Shown one piece after another: positions 50,316 through 59,094 of a stretch of DNA of 64,000 bases; position 1 is the stretch's first letter; each line of letters opens with the position of its first letter. The position numbers and the translations under genes are program-made. Source of the stretch: Streptomyces phaeofaciens (GTDB taxonomy: Bacteria > Actinomycetota > Actinomycetes > Streptomycetales > Streptomycetaceae); NCBI RefSeq assembly GCF_014648915.1, contig NZ_BMSA01000024.1, positions 1 through 64,000 on the forward strand, given 5' to 3'. The notes beneath the pieces are model-generated. The model was not told where the DNA came from. It did no database searches and saw only the letters and a program-made list of their open reading frames with translations.

Positions 50316-51223
50316 GCAGCGTGGCGTTCGAGACCCAGCGTGCGGCCCTGGCCGACGTGGTGGCCATCCCGGTGACCCCGTTCGCCGAGGACGGCACCGT
50401 CGACGGGGCCGCCCACCGGGCCCTGCTGCGCCGGCTGCTCGACGGCGGGATCACCACCCTCACCCCGAACGGCAACACCGGCGAGTTCTACGCCCTCACC
50501 CCCGAGGAGCGCCGCCTGGTCACGGAGCTGACCGTCGACGAGGCCGGCGGCCGGGCGGTGATCCTGGTCGGCGTCGGGCACGACGTGCCCACCGCCGTCG
50601 CCTCCGCCCGGCACGCCCGGGAGCTGGGCGCCCGGATGGTGATGGTCCACCAGCCCGTCCACCCCTATGTCTCGCAGCGCGGCTGGGTCGACTACCACCG
50701 GGCCATCGCCGAGTCCGTGCCCGAGCTGGGCGTCGTCCCGTACATCCGCAACGCGCAGCTGCACGGCGAGCGGCTCGCCGAACTCGCCGACGTCTGCCCC
50801 AACGTCATCGGCGTGAAGTACGCCGTCCCGGACGCCTCCCGCTTCGCCGGCTTCGCGCGGGACGCCGGCCTGGAGCGCTTCGTCTGGGTCGCCGGTCTTG
50901 CCGAGCCCTACGCCCCCTCCTACTTCTCCGCGGGTGCCACCGGCTTCACCTCGGGGCTGGTGAACGTCGCCCCGGCCGTTTCGCTGAACATGATCGAAGC
51001 GCTTCGATCGGGGGACTATCCAGGGGCGATGAAGGTCTGGGAGCAGATCCGCCGCTTCGAGGAGCTGCGGGCCGCGAACGGCTCCGCCAACAATGTCACC
51101 GTCGTCAAGGAAGCCCTTGCCTCCCTTGGGCTGTGCCGCCGAGACGTCCGCCCGCCGAGCAGACGGCTGCCCGAGGACGAGCGCGCCGAGGTCGCCGCCA
51201 TCGCCGCCGGATGGTCCATATGA
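50312..51223 (+). CDS. DapA-family aldolase/dehydratase for a 2-keto-3-deoxy sugar acid
   Basis: A 303-residue Schiff-base enzyme. It has TPNGNTGEFYALTPEE in place of the DapA GTTGE motif, Tyr in VVPYIRN and lysine in VIGVKYAVPDAS. Its neighbour is an IlvD/Edd sugar-acid dehydratase. This pairing is seen in L-arabinonate or D-xylonate pathways, where the product is 2-oxoglutarate semialdehyde or pyruvate plus an aldehyde. The exact substrate cannot be read from sequence. The gene contains an 18-bp palindrome at 50992-51009. Confidence 0.85.
   Translation: MSSVAFETQRAALADVVAIPVTPFAEDGTVDGAAHRALLRRLLDGGITTLTPNGNTGEFYALTPEERRLVTELTVDEAGGRAVILVGVGHDVPTAVASARHARELGARMVMVHQPVHPYVSQRGWVDYHRAIAESVPELGVVPYIRNAQLHGERLAELADVCPNVIGVKYAVPDASRFAGFARDAGLERFVWVAGLAEPYAPSYFSAGATGFTSGLVNVAPAVSLNMIEALRSGDYPGAMKVWEQIRRFEELRAANGSANNVTVVKEALASLGLCRRDVRPPSRRLPEDERAEVAAIAAGWSI
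50992..51009. promoter_or_regulatory. 18-bp palindrome GATCGAAGC-GCTTCGATC inside the DapA-like gene
   Basis: A perfect palindrome with an AAGCGCTT core, like LacI-family operators. The same core recurs at the start of the next gene (51223-51230) and before the two ABC transport units. Confidence 0.5.
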
Positions 51224-53082
51224 AGCGCTTCGACGAAGATGCCGACGGCACGCAGTCCGGCCGCACCGCCGGCCCCGACCGTGCCGGCTCCGACCGTGCT
51301 GGCTCCGACCGTGCCGGCTCCGGCCGCCCCGATTCGGGCCGCCCCGATTCGGGCCGCCCGGTGAGGCGTCCCGAGGACCTCCGGAGCCACCAGTGGTACG
51401 GCACCGACGGTCTGCGCTCCTTCAGCCACCGCGCCCGCACCCGCCAGCTCGGCTATCTCCCCGAGGAGCACCTCGGCAAGCCGGTCGTCGCGATCCTCAA
51501 CACCTGGTCCGACATCAACCCCTGTCATGTGCATCTTCGCGATCGTGCCCAGGCGGTCAAGCGGGGCGTGTGGCAGGCGGGCGGCTTCCCCCTGGAGTTC
51601 CCGGTCTCCACGCTCAGCGAGACCTTCCAGAAGCCGACCCCGATGCTCTACCGCAACCTGCTCGCCATGGAGACCGAGGAGCTGCTGCGCTCCTACCCGG
51701 TCGACGGGGCCGTCCTGATGGGCGGCTGCGACAAGACCACCCCCGCGCTGCTCATGGGCGCGGCCAGCGTCGACCTGCCGACCGTGTTCGTGCCGGCCGG
51801 GCCCATGCTGCCGGGCCATTGGCGCAACGAGGTCCTCGGCTCCGGCACCGACATGTGGAAGTACTGGGACGACAAGCGTGCCGGCCTCATCGGCGACTGC
51901 GAGCTGGCCGAGCTGGAGAACGGCCTCGCCCGCTCACCGGGGCACTGCATGACGATGGGTACGGCGTCCACGCTGACCGCCGCCGCCGAGGCGCTCGGCG
52001 TCACGGTCCCGGGCGCGTCGAGCATCCCGGCCGTCGACTCCGGGCACGACCGGATGGCGGCCGCCGCGGGGATCGCGATCGTCGGACTGGTCCACCGCGA
52101 CCGCAGGCTCTCCGACATCCTCACCCGTGATGCCTTCGAGGACGCGGTGACGACCGTGCTCGGCCTCGGCGGCTCGACCAACGCCGTGATCCATCTGATC
52201 GCGATGGCCGGGCGCGCGGGCGTCACGCTCACCCTCGACGACTTCGACCGCATCGCCCGCACGGTCCCCGTCCTCGCCAACGTCCGCCCCGGCGGCCAGA
52301 AGTACCTCATGGAGGACTTCCACTTCGCCGGCGGCCTGCCCGGCTTCCTCTCCCGGATCCCGGACCTGCTCCACCTGGACCGGCCGACCGTCTCGTACGA
52401 CACCCTGCGCGAGCAGCTCGCCCCGGCCCGGGTGCACCACGACGACGTCATCAGGCCCCGGGACAACCCGGTCGCGAGCGAGGGCGGAGTCGCCGTGCTG
52501 CGCGGCAACCTCTGCCCGGACGGCGCCGTCATCAAGCACATCGCCGCCGAACCGCACCTGCTCAAGCACACCGGACCCGCGGTCGTCTTCGACGACTACC
52601 GGACCATGCAGCGGACCATCAACGACCCGGAACTGGGCATCACCGCCGACAGCGTGCTGGTGCTGCGCAACGCGGGGCCCAAGGGCGGGCCGGGCATGCC
52701 CGAGTACGGCATGCTCCCCCTGCCCGACCATCTGCTCAGGCAGGGCGTGCGGGACATGGTCCGGATCTCCGACGCCCGGATGAGCGGGACGAGCTACGGC
52801 ACGTGCGTGCTGCACGTGGCGCCGGAGTCGTACATCGGCGGCCCGCTGGCCCTCGTGCGCACCGGGGACGTGATCACCCTGGACGTCGAGGCCCGCAGCC
52901 TCCATCTCCACGTGGACGACGCGGAGCTGGAGCGGCGCAGGGCGGCCTGGACCCCGCCGCCCACCCGCTACGAGCGCGGCTACGGCGCGCTCTACAACGA
53001 GCAGATCACCCAGGCCGACACCGGCTGCGACTTCGAGTTCCTGGCCCGCCCGGGCAAGGTCGCCGACCCGTACGCGGGCTGA
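51220..53082 (+). CDS. IlvD/Edd-family sugar-acid dehydratase
   Basis: A 620-residue Fe-S dehydratase, probably for L-arabinonate, D-xylonate or a galactonate-type acid. Cluster cysteines are in DINPCHVHL, MGGCDKTTPALLMG and ARSPGHCMTMGTAST; VPGASSIPAVDSGHDR and the C-terminal ISDARMSGTSYGTCVLHV complete the site. The first 50 or so residues are an unusual extension made of RAGSD and SGRPD repeats encoded by 15-bp tandem units; the family normally starts near LRSHQWYG. ATG 51220 overlaps the upstream stop. Confidence 0.9.
   Translation: MKRFDEDADGTQSGRTAGPDRAGSDRAGSDRAGSGRPDSGRPDSGRPVRRPEDLRSHQWYGTDGLRSFSHRARTRQLGYLPEEHLGKPVVAILNTWSDINPCHVHLRDRAQAVKRGVWQAGGFPLEFPVSTLSETFQKPTPMLYRNLLAMETEELLRSYPVDGAVLMGGCDKTTPALLMGAASVDLPTVFVPAGPMLPGHWRNEVLGSGTDMWKYWDDKRAGLIGDCELAELENGLARSPGHCMTMGTASTLTAAAEALGVTVPGASSIPAVDSGHDRMAAAAGIAIVGLVHRDRRLSDILTRDAFEDAVTTVLGLGGSTNAVIHLIAMAGRAGVTLTLDDFDRIARTVPVLANVRPGGQKYLMEDFHFAGGLPGFLSRIPDLLHLDRPTVSYDTLREQLAPARVHHDDVIRPRDNPVASEGGVAVLRGNLCPDGAVIKHIAAEPHLLKHTGPAVVFDDYRTMQRTINDPELGITADSVLVLRNAGPKGGPGMPEYGMLPLPDHLLRQGVRDMVRISDARMSGTSYGTCVLHVAPESYIGGPLALVRTGDVITLDVEARSLHLHVDDAELERRRAAWTPPPTRYERGYGALYNEQITQADTGCDFEFLARPGKVADPYAG
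51276..51360. repeat. 15-bp in-frame tandem repeats in the dehydratase N-terminus
   Basis: Three to four units of GACCGTGCCGGCTCC, then units of GGCCGCCCCGATTCG, encode the residues RAGSD and SGRPD. Confidence 0.8.
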
Positions 53083-53130
53083 ACCACCGCACCACCCCAG
53101 GCACGGCCAAGAACGCGCCACGCACACCGA

Positions 53131-53142
53131 GAAAGCGCTTCC
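53131..53142. promoter_or_regulatory. LacI-type operator candidate GAAAGCGCTTCC
   Basis: A near-palindrome with an AAGCGCTT core lies in the 197-bp gap between the dehydratase and the first permease. Confidence 0.5.
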
Positions 53143-53168
53143 CGCACGACGCGCGACGCCTGTACGAC

Positions 53169-53252
53169 GCACCGAGCACAACCCACGACGCACCAAGCAC
53201 GACGCACGACGCACCAAGCACGACGCACGACGCACCAAGCACGACGCACGCA
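53169..53252. repeat. 21-bp tandem repeats before the first permease
   Basis: Four units of GCACCAAGCACGACGCACGAC start at 53169, 53190, 53211 and 53232. The first is diverged and the last is altered at its end. They end about 28 bp before the permease ATG, leaving GAACGGAGAAC as ribosome site. Confidence 0.88.
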
Positions 53253-53279
53253 CGACGTAACCGAGAACGGAGAACAGTC

Positions 53280-54215
53280 ATGGCCCAAGCCGCAGCCGTG
53301 GCGAAAGCGCCCGCGCCACCCCGGCGGCGCCGTGCCTCCGCCACGCCCCGCAGGCTTCCGTACCTGCTGATCGCGCCGGCGGCCCTGCTGATGGTGGGCT
53401 TCATCGCCTACCCGGTGATCAGCGTCTTCTACTACAGCCTCCAGAACTACAACCCCACCAAGCCCTGGCGGAACGGATACGCGGGCTTCGACAACTTCGT
53501 CCACGCCTTCACCGACGACCCGCAGTTCTGGGACACGCTGACCTTCAGCGCCCAGTGGGTCTTCGTCGAGGTCGGGTTGCAGCTGCTGTTCGGTCTGGCG
53601 CTGGCGCTGATCGTCAACCAGACCTTCGTCGGACGGGCGTTGGGCCGCGCCCTCGTCTTCTCCCCGTGGGCCGTCTCCGGCGTACTGACGTCGGTGATCT
53701 GGGTACTGCTCTACAACTCCCAGACCGGCATCACCCGATACCTCGCGGACGTGGGCATCGGCTCCTACGGCACCAGCTGGCTGTCGGACACCGCCACCGT
53801 CTTCCCGGCGGCGATCGTCGCCGACCTGTGGCGTGGTGTCCCCTTCTTCGCGATCCTCATCCTCGCCGACCTCCAGTCCGTCTCGAAGGACCTGTACGAG
53901 GCCGCCGAGGTCGACGGGGCGAGCCGGCTGAAGCAGTTCTGGCACATCACCCTGCCCCATCTGAAGGACGCCATCGTCCTGTCCACGCTGCTGCGCGCGG
54001 TGTGGGAGTTCAACAACGTCGACCTGCTCTACACGCTGACCAACGGCGGCCCGGCGGGGGAGACCACCACCCTGCCGCTCTACATCGCCAACACGTCCGT
54101 CGACGCCCACAACTTCGGTTACGCGTCCGCTCTCACCACGGTGGCGTTCGTGATCCTGCTCGTCTGCTCGATGGTCTATCTGCGGCTCAGCAAGTTCGGA
54201 GGTGAAGGCAAGTGA
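53280..54215 (+). CDS. Sugar ABC transporter permease (MalF/UgpA type)
   Basis: A 311-residue CUT1-family permease with about six membrane segments (YLLIAPAALLMVGFIAYPVISVFYYSL first). The EAA loop is LYEAAEVDGASRLKQFWHITLP, which contacts the ATPase. Together with the next gene and the lipoprotein at 59569 it should import an oligosaccharide from pectin or arabinan. No ATPase gene is in the cluster; Streptomyces CUT1 systems usually share MsiK. The end overlaps the next start by 4 nt. Confidence 0.93.
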   Translation: MAQAAAVAKAPAPPRRRRASATPRRLPYLLIAPAALLMVGFIAYPVISVFYYSLQNYNPTKPWRNGYAGFDNFVHAFTDDPQFWDTLTFSAQWVFVEVGLQLLFGLALALIVNQTFVGRALGRALVFSPWAVSGVLTSVIWVLLYNSQTGITRYLADVGIGSYGTSWLSDTATVFPAAIVADLWRGVPFFAILILADLQSVSKDLYEAAEVDGASRLKQFWHITLPHLKDAIVLSTLLRAVWEFNNVDLLYTLTNGGPAGETTTLPLYIANTSVDAHNFGYASALTTVAFVILLVCSMVYLRLSKFGGEGK

Positions 54216-55111
54216 TCACCAAGGAGGCCACCGAGGTCGCGCCCGCTCCCGCGCCCGTGACGCCCGCGGCCGAGCAGCGGCCGCGCAGGAAGCAGCGGGC
54301 CTGGGACGAGGCTCCCCGCTGGCAGATCTACGTCCCGCTGTCGATCTACCTGCTCTTCACCCTGATCCCGTTCTACTGGATCCTGCTCTTCGCGCTCCGC
54401 CGGCCGGGCTCCACCTCGCTGGTGCCCTGGCCGATGACCTTCGAGCACTTCGAGAAGGTCTGGAACGACCGTGACTTCGGCGTCTACTTCCAGAACAGCG
54501 TGCTCACCGGCCTCGCCACCCTGGTGCTCACCACCGTCGTCGCGCTGGCCGGCGGCTATGCCCTCGCCCGCTTCGACTTCAGGATCAAGCGCGGCTTCAT
54601 GATCGCCCTGCTGTGCACCCAGTTCGTGCCGGGCGCGCTGCTCCTGGTCCCGCTCTTCCAGATCTTCGCCGAGCTGAAGATGATCAACTCCCTGGCGAGT
54701 GTGATCATCGCCGAGACGGTCTTCCAGCTGCCCCTGTCGATGATCCTGATCAGCGGCTTCATCAGGAACGTGCCGTACTCCCTGGAGGAGGCCGCCTGGG
54801 TCGACGGCTGCAACCGGTTCACGGCGTTCCGGATCGTGGTCCTGCCGCTGCTGCGGCCCGGACTGATCGCCGTCGGCTCCTTCGCCTTCGTGCACGCCTG
54901 GAACCACTTCCTGTTCGCCCTGATGTTCCTGTCCGACCAGAGCAAGCAGACGATCCCGGTCGGCCTCAACACCCTGATGAGCTCGGACAGCGTCGACCTG
55001 GGGGCCCTGGCCGCGGGCGGCATCATCGCCGCCGTCCCGGTCGTGATCGTCTTCGCCTTCATCCAGAAGTGGCTGATCACCGGCTTCAGCGCGGGGGCGG
55101 TGAAGGGATGA
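54212..55111 (+). CDS. Sugar ABC transporter permease (MalG/UgpE type)
   Basis: A 299-residue second CUT1 permease with a Pro/Ala-rich N-terminus. The membrane segments start with YVPLSIYLLFTLIPFYWILLFAL, and the EAA loop is LEEAAWVDGCNRFTAFRIVVLP. GTG 54212 is coupled to the partner permease and its stop overlaps a small Gly-rich reading frame. Confidence 0.93.
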   Translation: MITKEATEVAPAPAPVTPAAEQRPRRKQRAWDEAPRWQIYVPLSIYLLFTLIPFYWILLFALRRPGSTSLVPWPMTFEHFEKVWNDRDFGVYFQNSVLTGLATLVLTTVVALAGGYALARFDFRIKRGFMIALLCTQFVPGALLLVPLFQIFAELKMINSLASVIIAETVFQLPLSMILISGFIRNVPYSLEEAAWVDGCNRFTAFRIVVLPLLRPGLIAVGSFAFVHAWNHFLFALMFLSDQSKQTIPVGLNTLMSSDSVDLGALAAGGIIAAVPVVIVFAFIQKWLITGFSAGAVKG

Positions 55112-55512
55112 GCCTCCGCCGCCCCACCGCCATCGGCACCGCGCTCGCGCCGCTCCGCGTCCCCACGCACGCCGAGGCACGCGGCATCGGCCGCGACCCG
55201 CTCGCCCCGGACGACGGCCGGGCGGCGTACGGCACCGGCTTCGGCACCGGCTCGGGCTTCGGCACCGGCTCCGGCTTCGGCACCGGCTCGGGCTTCGGCA
55301 CCGGCACTGGCTTCGGCACCGGTTCCGGCTTCGGCACCGCCACTGGCACCACCGGAGGCGCCGCCGCCGACGAGGACGCCGGCGACAGCGACAGCGGGCG
55401 TGATCTCACGGCCGGCGTCGGCCGGACACCTACCCTGCACGCAACGATCGACAGCGCCGCGGTGGCCGACCGCGAGCCGGCACGCGGCGCGGGCGCAGGG
55501 AGGATCCCATGA
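55108..55512 (+). CDS. Small Gly-rich repeat protein, 134 aa (doubtful)
   Basis: This open frame has 4-nt ATGA overlaps with both neighbours, which argues that it is translated. The product has no known domain. Residues about 44-79 are six GFGTGS-type repeats encoded by 18-bp tandem units, followed by an acidic and Ala-rich tail. It could be a small structural protein, or a spacer frame kept open by repeat expansion within a coupled operon. Confidence 0.5.
   Translation: MSLRRPTAIGTALAPLRVPTHAEARGIGRDPLAPDDGRAAYGTGFGTGSGFGTGSGFGTGSGFGTGTGFGTGSGFGTATGTTGGAAADEDAGDSDSGRDLTAGVGRTPTLHATIDSAAVADREPARGAGAGRIP
55238..55345. repeat. 18-bp in-frame tandem repeats (GFGTGS)
   Basis: Six consecutive units of GGCTTCGGCACCGGCTCG, with changes confined mostly to the last four bases. 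Confidence 0.92.
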
Positions 55513-56705
55513 GCACAGCCGTCCCGACGGGCACCGCGTTCCCGACGACCACCGCGGTCCCCCTCGTCCTGGCGGGCGCCCGCGGCCACGGCCGCTGGCA
55601 CCTGGAGAACATTCGCCGGCTCCAGGACAAGGGCATCGTGCGGCTGGCGGGCATCTGCGAGCTGACCCCGCTGACCCCCGCCGAGATCCCCGAGGGCCTG
55701 GGCACACCCGAGCAGTCCGCCGACTTCGGCGCGCTCCTCGACTCCACCGGCGCCCGGATCGCGGTCGTCTGCACCCCGATCCCGACCCACACCGACCTGG
55801 CCCTGACGGCGGCCGCACGCGGTGTGCACCTCCTCCTGGAGAAGCCGCCCGCCCCGTCCTACGCCGAGTTCCGCCGGATGGCCGACGGGGTCGCCGAGGC
55901 GGGCGTCGTCTGCCAGATCGGCTTCCAGTCGCTGGGCTCGCACGCCGTCCCCGCGATCCGCGAGCTGATCGCGCAGGGGGCGGTCGGCGAGATCGCCGGG
56001 GTCGGCGGCGCCGGGGCCTGGGCGCGCCCGGAGTCCTACTACCGGCGGGCACCCTGGGCGGGCAAGCGGCGGCTGAACGGCGTCGACGTGATCGACGGCG
56101 CCCTCACCAACCCGCTTGCCCACGCCGTCGCCACCGCCCTCGCCCTCGCCGGGGCCACCCGTGCCGAGGACGTCACCGGCATCGAGACCGAGCTGGCGCA
56201 CGCCAACGCCATCGAGTCCGACGACACCTCCTGCGTCCGGATCACCACCGCCGGCGGCCGTCCGGTCGTGGTGGCCGCGACCCTGTGCGCCGAGGACCCC
56301 GACGACCCGTACGTCGTGGTGCACGGCGACCGGGGCCGGATCACCTACTGGTACAAGCAGGACCGTGTCCTGCTCCAGCGCGCCGGCCACGGCCCCGAGG
56401 AGCTGGAGTACGGCCGTACCGACCTGCTGGAGAACCTGGTCGAGCACCTCGCCGACGGCACCGCGCTGCTGGTCCCGCCGGCCGCGACCGAGGCGTTCAT
56501 GCGGGTCGTCGAGGCGATCCGGACCGCCCCCGACCCGGTGACCCTGCCCGACGACGCCTGGCACCTGCTGCCCGGCGAGGACCGCAGGGTCGTCCCCGGC
56601 ATCGACGGACTCGTCGCCGCCGCCGCCGACACGCTCGCCCTCTACTCCGAACTGGGCGCCACCTGGGCGCTCACGACCGCGCATCCGAAAGAGGTGAGCA
56701 CCTGA
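55509..56705 (+). CDS. Gfo/Idh/MocA-family oxidoreductase
   Basis: A 398-residue NAD(P)-dependent sugar dehydrogenase. The Rossmann start is VLAGARGHGRWHLENIRRL, with CTPIPTHTDLALTAAARGVHLLLEKPPAP carrying the EKP lysine. The substrate domain includes NPLAHAVATALALAG. Adjacent to a DUF6807 gene, a pairing common in carbohydrate loci. It probably oxidises a sugar released by the GH43. The end TGATG overlaps the next start. Confidence 0.92.
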   Translation: MSTAVPTGTAFPTTTAVPLVLAGARGHGRWHLENIRRLQDKGIVRLAGICELTPLTPAEIPEGLGTPEQSADFGALLDSTGARIAVVCTPIPTHTDLALTAAARGVHLLLEKPPAPSYAEFRRMADGVAEAGVVCQIGFQSLGSHAVPAIRELIAQGAVGEIAGVGGAGAWARPESYYRRAPWAGKRRLNGVDVIDGALTNPLAHAVATALALAGATRAEDVTGIETELAHANAIESDDTSCVRITTAGGRPVVVAATLCAEDPDDPYVVVHGDRGRITYWYKQDRVLLQRAGHGPEELEYGRTDLLENLVEHLADGTALLVPPAATEAFMRVVEAIRTAPDPVTLPDDAWHLLPGEDRRVVPGIDGLVAAAADTLALYSELGATWALTTAHPKEVST

Positions 56706-57595
56706 TGGCGGTACCGGCATCCGACTCCCCGGTCGTCCTGCGCGTCGCGGGCCGCCCGGTCGCCCGCTACGCCACCCGGCCCGAGCTGCCCGCCCGGCTC
56801 TCCCCGCGCCCCTATCTGCACCCCGTCACCACCCTGGCCGGCACGGCGGTCACCGAGCTGACCCCGCCCGACCACCTCCACCACCTCGGCGTCGGTGTGG
56901 CCGTACCCGACGTCGAGGGGTACAACTTCTGGGGCGGCCGCACCTACGTCCGTGACCGGGGCCCGACCGAGCTGGACAACCACGGCGCCCAGCGGCACCA
57001 CTCCTTCCAGCTCCGCGACCCCGACGGGTTCGTGGAGGAGCTGCGCTGGGTCGCCGCCGGGACCGAGCTGCTGCGCGAGCGCCGTACCGTCGCGGCCACC
57101 GAACTGACCGGGACCGCCTGGGCCCTGGACTTCACCTTCTCCCTCACCAACGTCACCCCCGAGCCGCTGTCCCTCGGCAGCCCGGCGACGAACGGACGCC
57201 CCGGCGCGGCCTACGGCGGCTTCTTCTGGCGGGCCCGGAAGGAGAGCGCGGCGCCCCAGGTCTTCACCGCCCGCAGCGAGGGCGAGTCCGAGGTCCACGG
57301 CCGCCCCGCCGACTGGCTCGCCCTGGCCGGATGGGGGTCCCCCCGCTCGAGCGGAGCCGAGAGTGGGGGAGGCTGGACGCTCGTCCTCGCGGGCGCCACC
57401 GACGCCACCCGCCGCGACCCCTGGTTCGTGCGCACCGCCGAGTACCCCGGCGTCGGCTCCTCGCTGGCCTCGGCGGAGCGGCTGCCGATCCCGCCCGGCG
57501 AGACCGCCGTACGCCGGATCGTCACCGTCGTCGCCGACGGCCGGCTGGGCCGCGACGAGGCGGCGGCCCTGGTCCGGAAGGCGGTCGGCCAGTGA
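56705..57595 (+). CDS. DUF6807 (PmoA-like) family protein
   Basis: A 296-residue beta-sandwich protein of the DUF6807 group, usually found beside Gfo/Idh/MocA enzymes. Conserved HLHHLGVGVAVPDVEGYNFWG and NHGAQRHHSFQ carry His residues that look like a metal or sugar site. The function is unknown. A 12-13 residue segment SPRSSGAESGGG near residue 215 is encoded by an inverted copy of the 38-bp dispersed element, inserted in frame in a surface loop. GTG of the next gene overlaps its stop. Confidence 0.88.
   Translation: MAVPASDSPVVLRVAGRPVARYATRPELPARLSPRPYLHPVTTLAGTAVTELTPPDHLHHLGVGVAVPDVEGYNFWGGRTYVRDRGPTELDNHGAQRHHSFQLRDPDGFVEELRWVAAGTELLRERRTVAATELTGTAWALDFTFSLTNVTPEPLSLGSPATNGRPGAAYGGFFWRARKESAAPQVFTARSEGESEVHGRPADWLALAGWGSPRSSGAESGGGWTLVLAGATDATRRDPWFVRTAEYPGVGSSLASAERLPIPPGETAVRRIVTVVADGRLGRDEAAALVRKAVGQ
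57332..57369 (-). repeat. 38-bp dispersed element, copy 2 (inside DUF6807 gene)
   Basis: An inverted copy of the element at 13317-13354 with one mismatch; palindrome CCGCTCGAGCGG at 57343-57354. It is in frame, so the host gene stays open. Confidence 0.88.
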
Positions 57596-59094
57596 CGTAC
57601 CGCAACCCGGTGCTCGACGCCGACTGGTCCGACCCGGACGTGGTCCGCGTCGGCGACGACTTCTATCTCACCGCCTCCAGCTTCTCCCGCGCGCCCGGCC
57701 TGCCGCTGCTGCACTCGCGGGACCTGGTGAACTGGACCCTGGTCGGTCACGCCCTCGAACGCCTGGAACCGGCGGCCGAGTTCAGGACCCCCCGGCACGA
57801 CTGCGGTGTCTGGGCCCCTTCGCTGCGCCACCACGACGACCGCTTCTGGATCTTCTGGGGCGACCCCGACCAGGGCGTCTTCCAGGTCAACGCGCCCGCG
57901 ATCAGGGGACCGTGGACCCGGCCGCACCTGGTGAAGGAGGGCAAGGGGCTCATCGACCCGTGCCCCCTGTGGGACGACGAGACCGGCGAGGCGTATCTCG
58001 TCCACGCCTGGGCGAAGTCCCGCGCGGGCGTCAAGAACCGGCTCACCGGCCACCGGATGCACCCCGCCGGCACCTCGGTCCTCGACGAGGGCAAGGTGAT
58101 CGTGGACGGGGACCGCATCCCCGGCTGGTTCACCCTCGAAGGGCCCAAGCTCTACCGGCACGACGGCTGGTTCTGGATCCTCGCCCCCGCCGGGGGAGTG
58201 GAGACCGGCTGGCAGGGCGCCTTCCGGGCCCGGGACTTCTTCGGCCCCTACGAGGAGCGGATCGTCCTGGAGCAGAGGGACACCGAGGTCAACGGCCCCC
58301 ACCAGGGCGGCTGGGTGCGCACCCCGTCCGGCGAGGACTGGTTCCTGCACTTCCAGCAGCGCGGCGCGTACGGCCGGGTCGTCCACCTCCAGCCGATGCG
58401 CTGGGACGACGTGGAGGGCTGGCCGGTGATCGGCGACGAGGGCGCGCCCGTACGGGAGCACCGGCTTCCGGACCTGCCGCCGCAGCCGCCCGCCGCTCCC
58501 GCCACCGACGACGACTTCCCCGGCGGACGCTTCGGCCGTCAGTGGCAGTGGACCGCCAACCCCCAGGTCGGCTGGGCCACCCAGCACTCCGGCGACGGCC
58601 TGCGCCTGGCCTGTGTCCGGACGGCGGACGCGCACGACCTGCGTCGGCTGCCGCACGTCCTCACCCAGCGGCTCCCGGGCGTCCCGTCCGCCGTGGAGGT
58701 GGAGCTGACCCTGCACGGCGAGGAACCGGGCGCCCGCGCCGGACTCGCGGTCCTCGGCGACGCGTTCTCCTGGATCGGGCTGCAACGCGGGAGCGACGGG
58801 GACGTCCACCTCGTGCACCGCTTCGCCGAGCCGGTCGCCGAAGAGGAACGCGACGCCGACCACCCCCGGCCCGCCCCCGGGGGACGGGCCCGGCTGCGCA
58901 TCGAGATCGGCGCGGGCGCACGCTGCCGTTTCGCGTACGACGTCGGCGACGGCCTGCGCCCCTCCGGTCCCGTGTTCACCGCCACGCCCTGGCGCTGGGT
59001 CGGCGCCCTGCTCGGTCTCTTCGCGCTCGCCCCCGCGGGACCGGGGCACGCCGGGGCGGCCTCGTTCGACGCGTTCCGCATCAGCCCGCTCTGA
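57592..59094 (+). CDS. Glycoside hydrolase family 43 enzyme
   Basis: A 500-residue, probably cytoplasmic exo-acting arabinofuranosidase or xylosidase. The five-blade propeller has the catalytic base in DADWSDPDVVRVG (about Asp14), the pKa-tuning Asp in GLIDPCPLWDD and the general acid Glu in FTLEGPKLYRHDGW (about 183). The C-terminal beta-sandwich (from FPGGRFGRQWQW) is the GH43 accessory domain DUF1349-like. No signal peptide, so it acts on imported oligosaccharides. GTG 57592 is coupled to the DUF6807 gene. Confidence 0.93.
   Translation: MTYRNPVLDADWSDPDVVRVGDDFYLTASSFSRAPGLPLLHSRDLVNWTLVGHALERLEPAAEFRTPRHDCGVWAPSLRHHDDRFWIFWGDPDQGVFQVNAPAIRGPWTRPHLVKEGKGLIDPCPLWDDETGEAYLVHAWAKSRAGVKNRLTGHRMHPAGTSVLDEGKVIVDGDRIPGWFTLEGPKLYRHDGWFWILAPAGGVETGWQGAFRARDFFGPYEERIVLEQRDTEVNGPHQGGWVRTPSGEDWFLHFQQRGAYGRVVHLQPMRWDDVEGWPVIGDEGAPVREHRLPDLPPQPPAAPATDDDFPGGRFGRQWQWTANPQVGWATQHSGDGLRLACVRTADAHDLRRLPHVLTQRLPGVPSAVEVELTLHGEEPGARAGLAVLGDAFSWIGLQRGSDGDVHLVHRFAEPVAEEERDADHPRPAPGGRARLRIEIGAGARCRFAYDVGDGLRPSGPVFTATPWRWVGALLGLFALAPAGPGHAGAASFDAFRISPL

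Noticed and set aside
50170..51219. Long upstream extension of the IlvD/Edd dehydratase frame (970 aa)
   Set aside because: The extension overlaps the GntR and DapA-like genes entirely. ATG 51220 at the ATGA overlap is the natural start.
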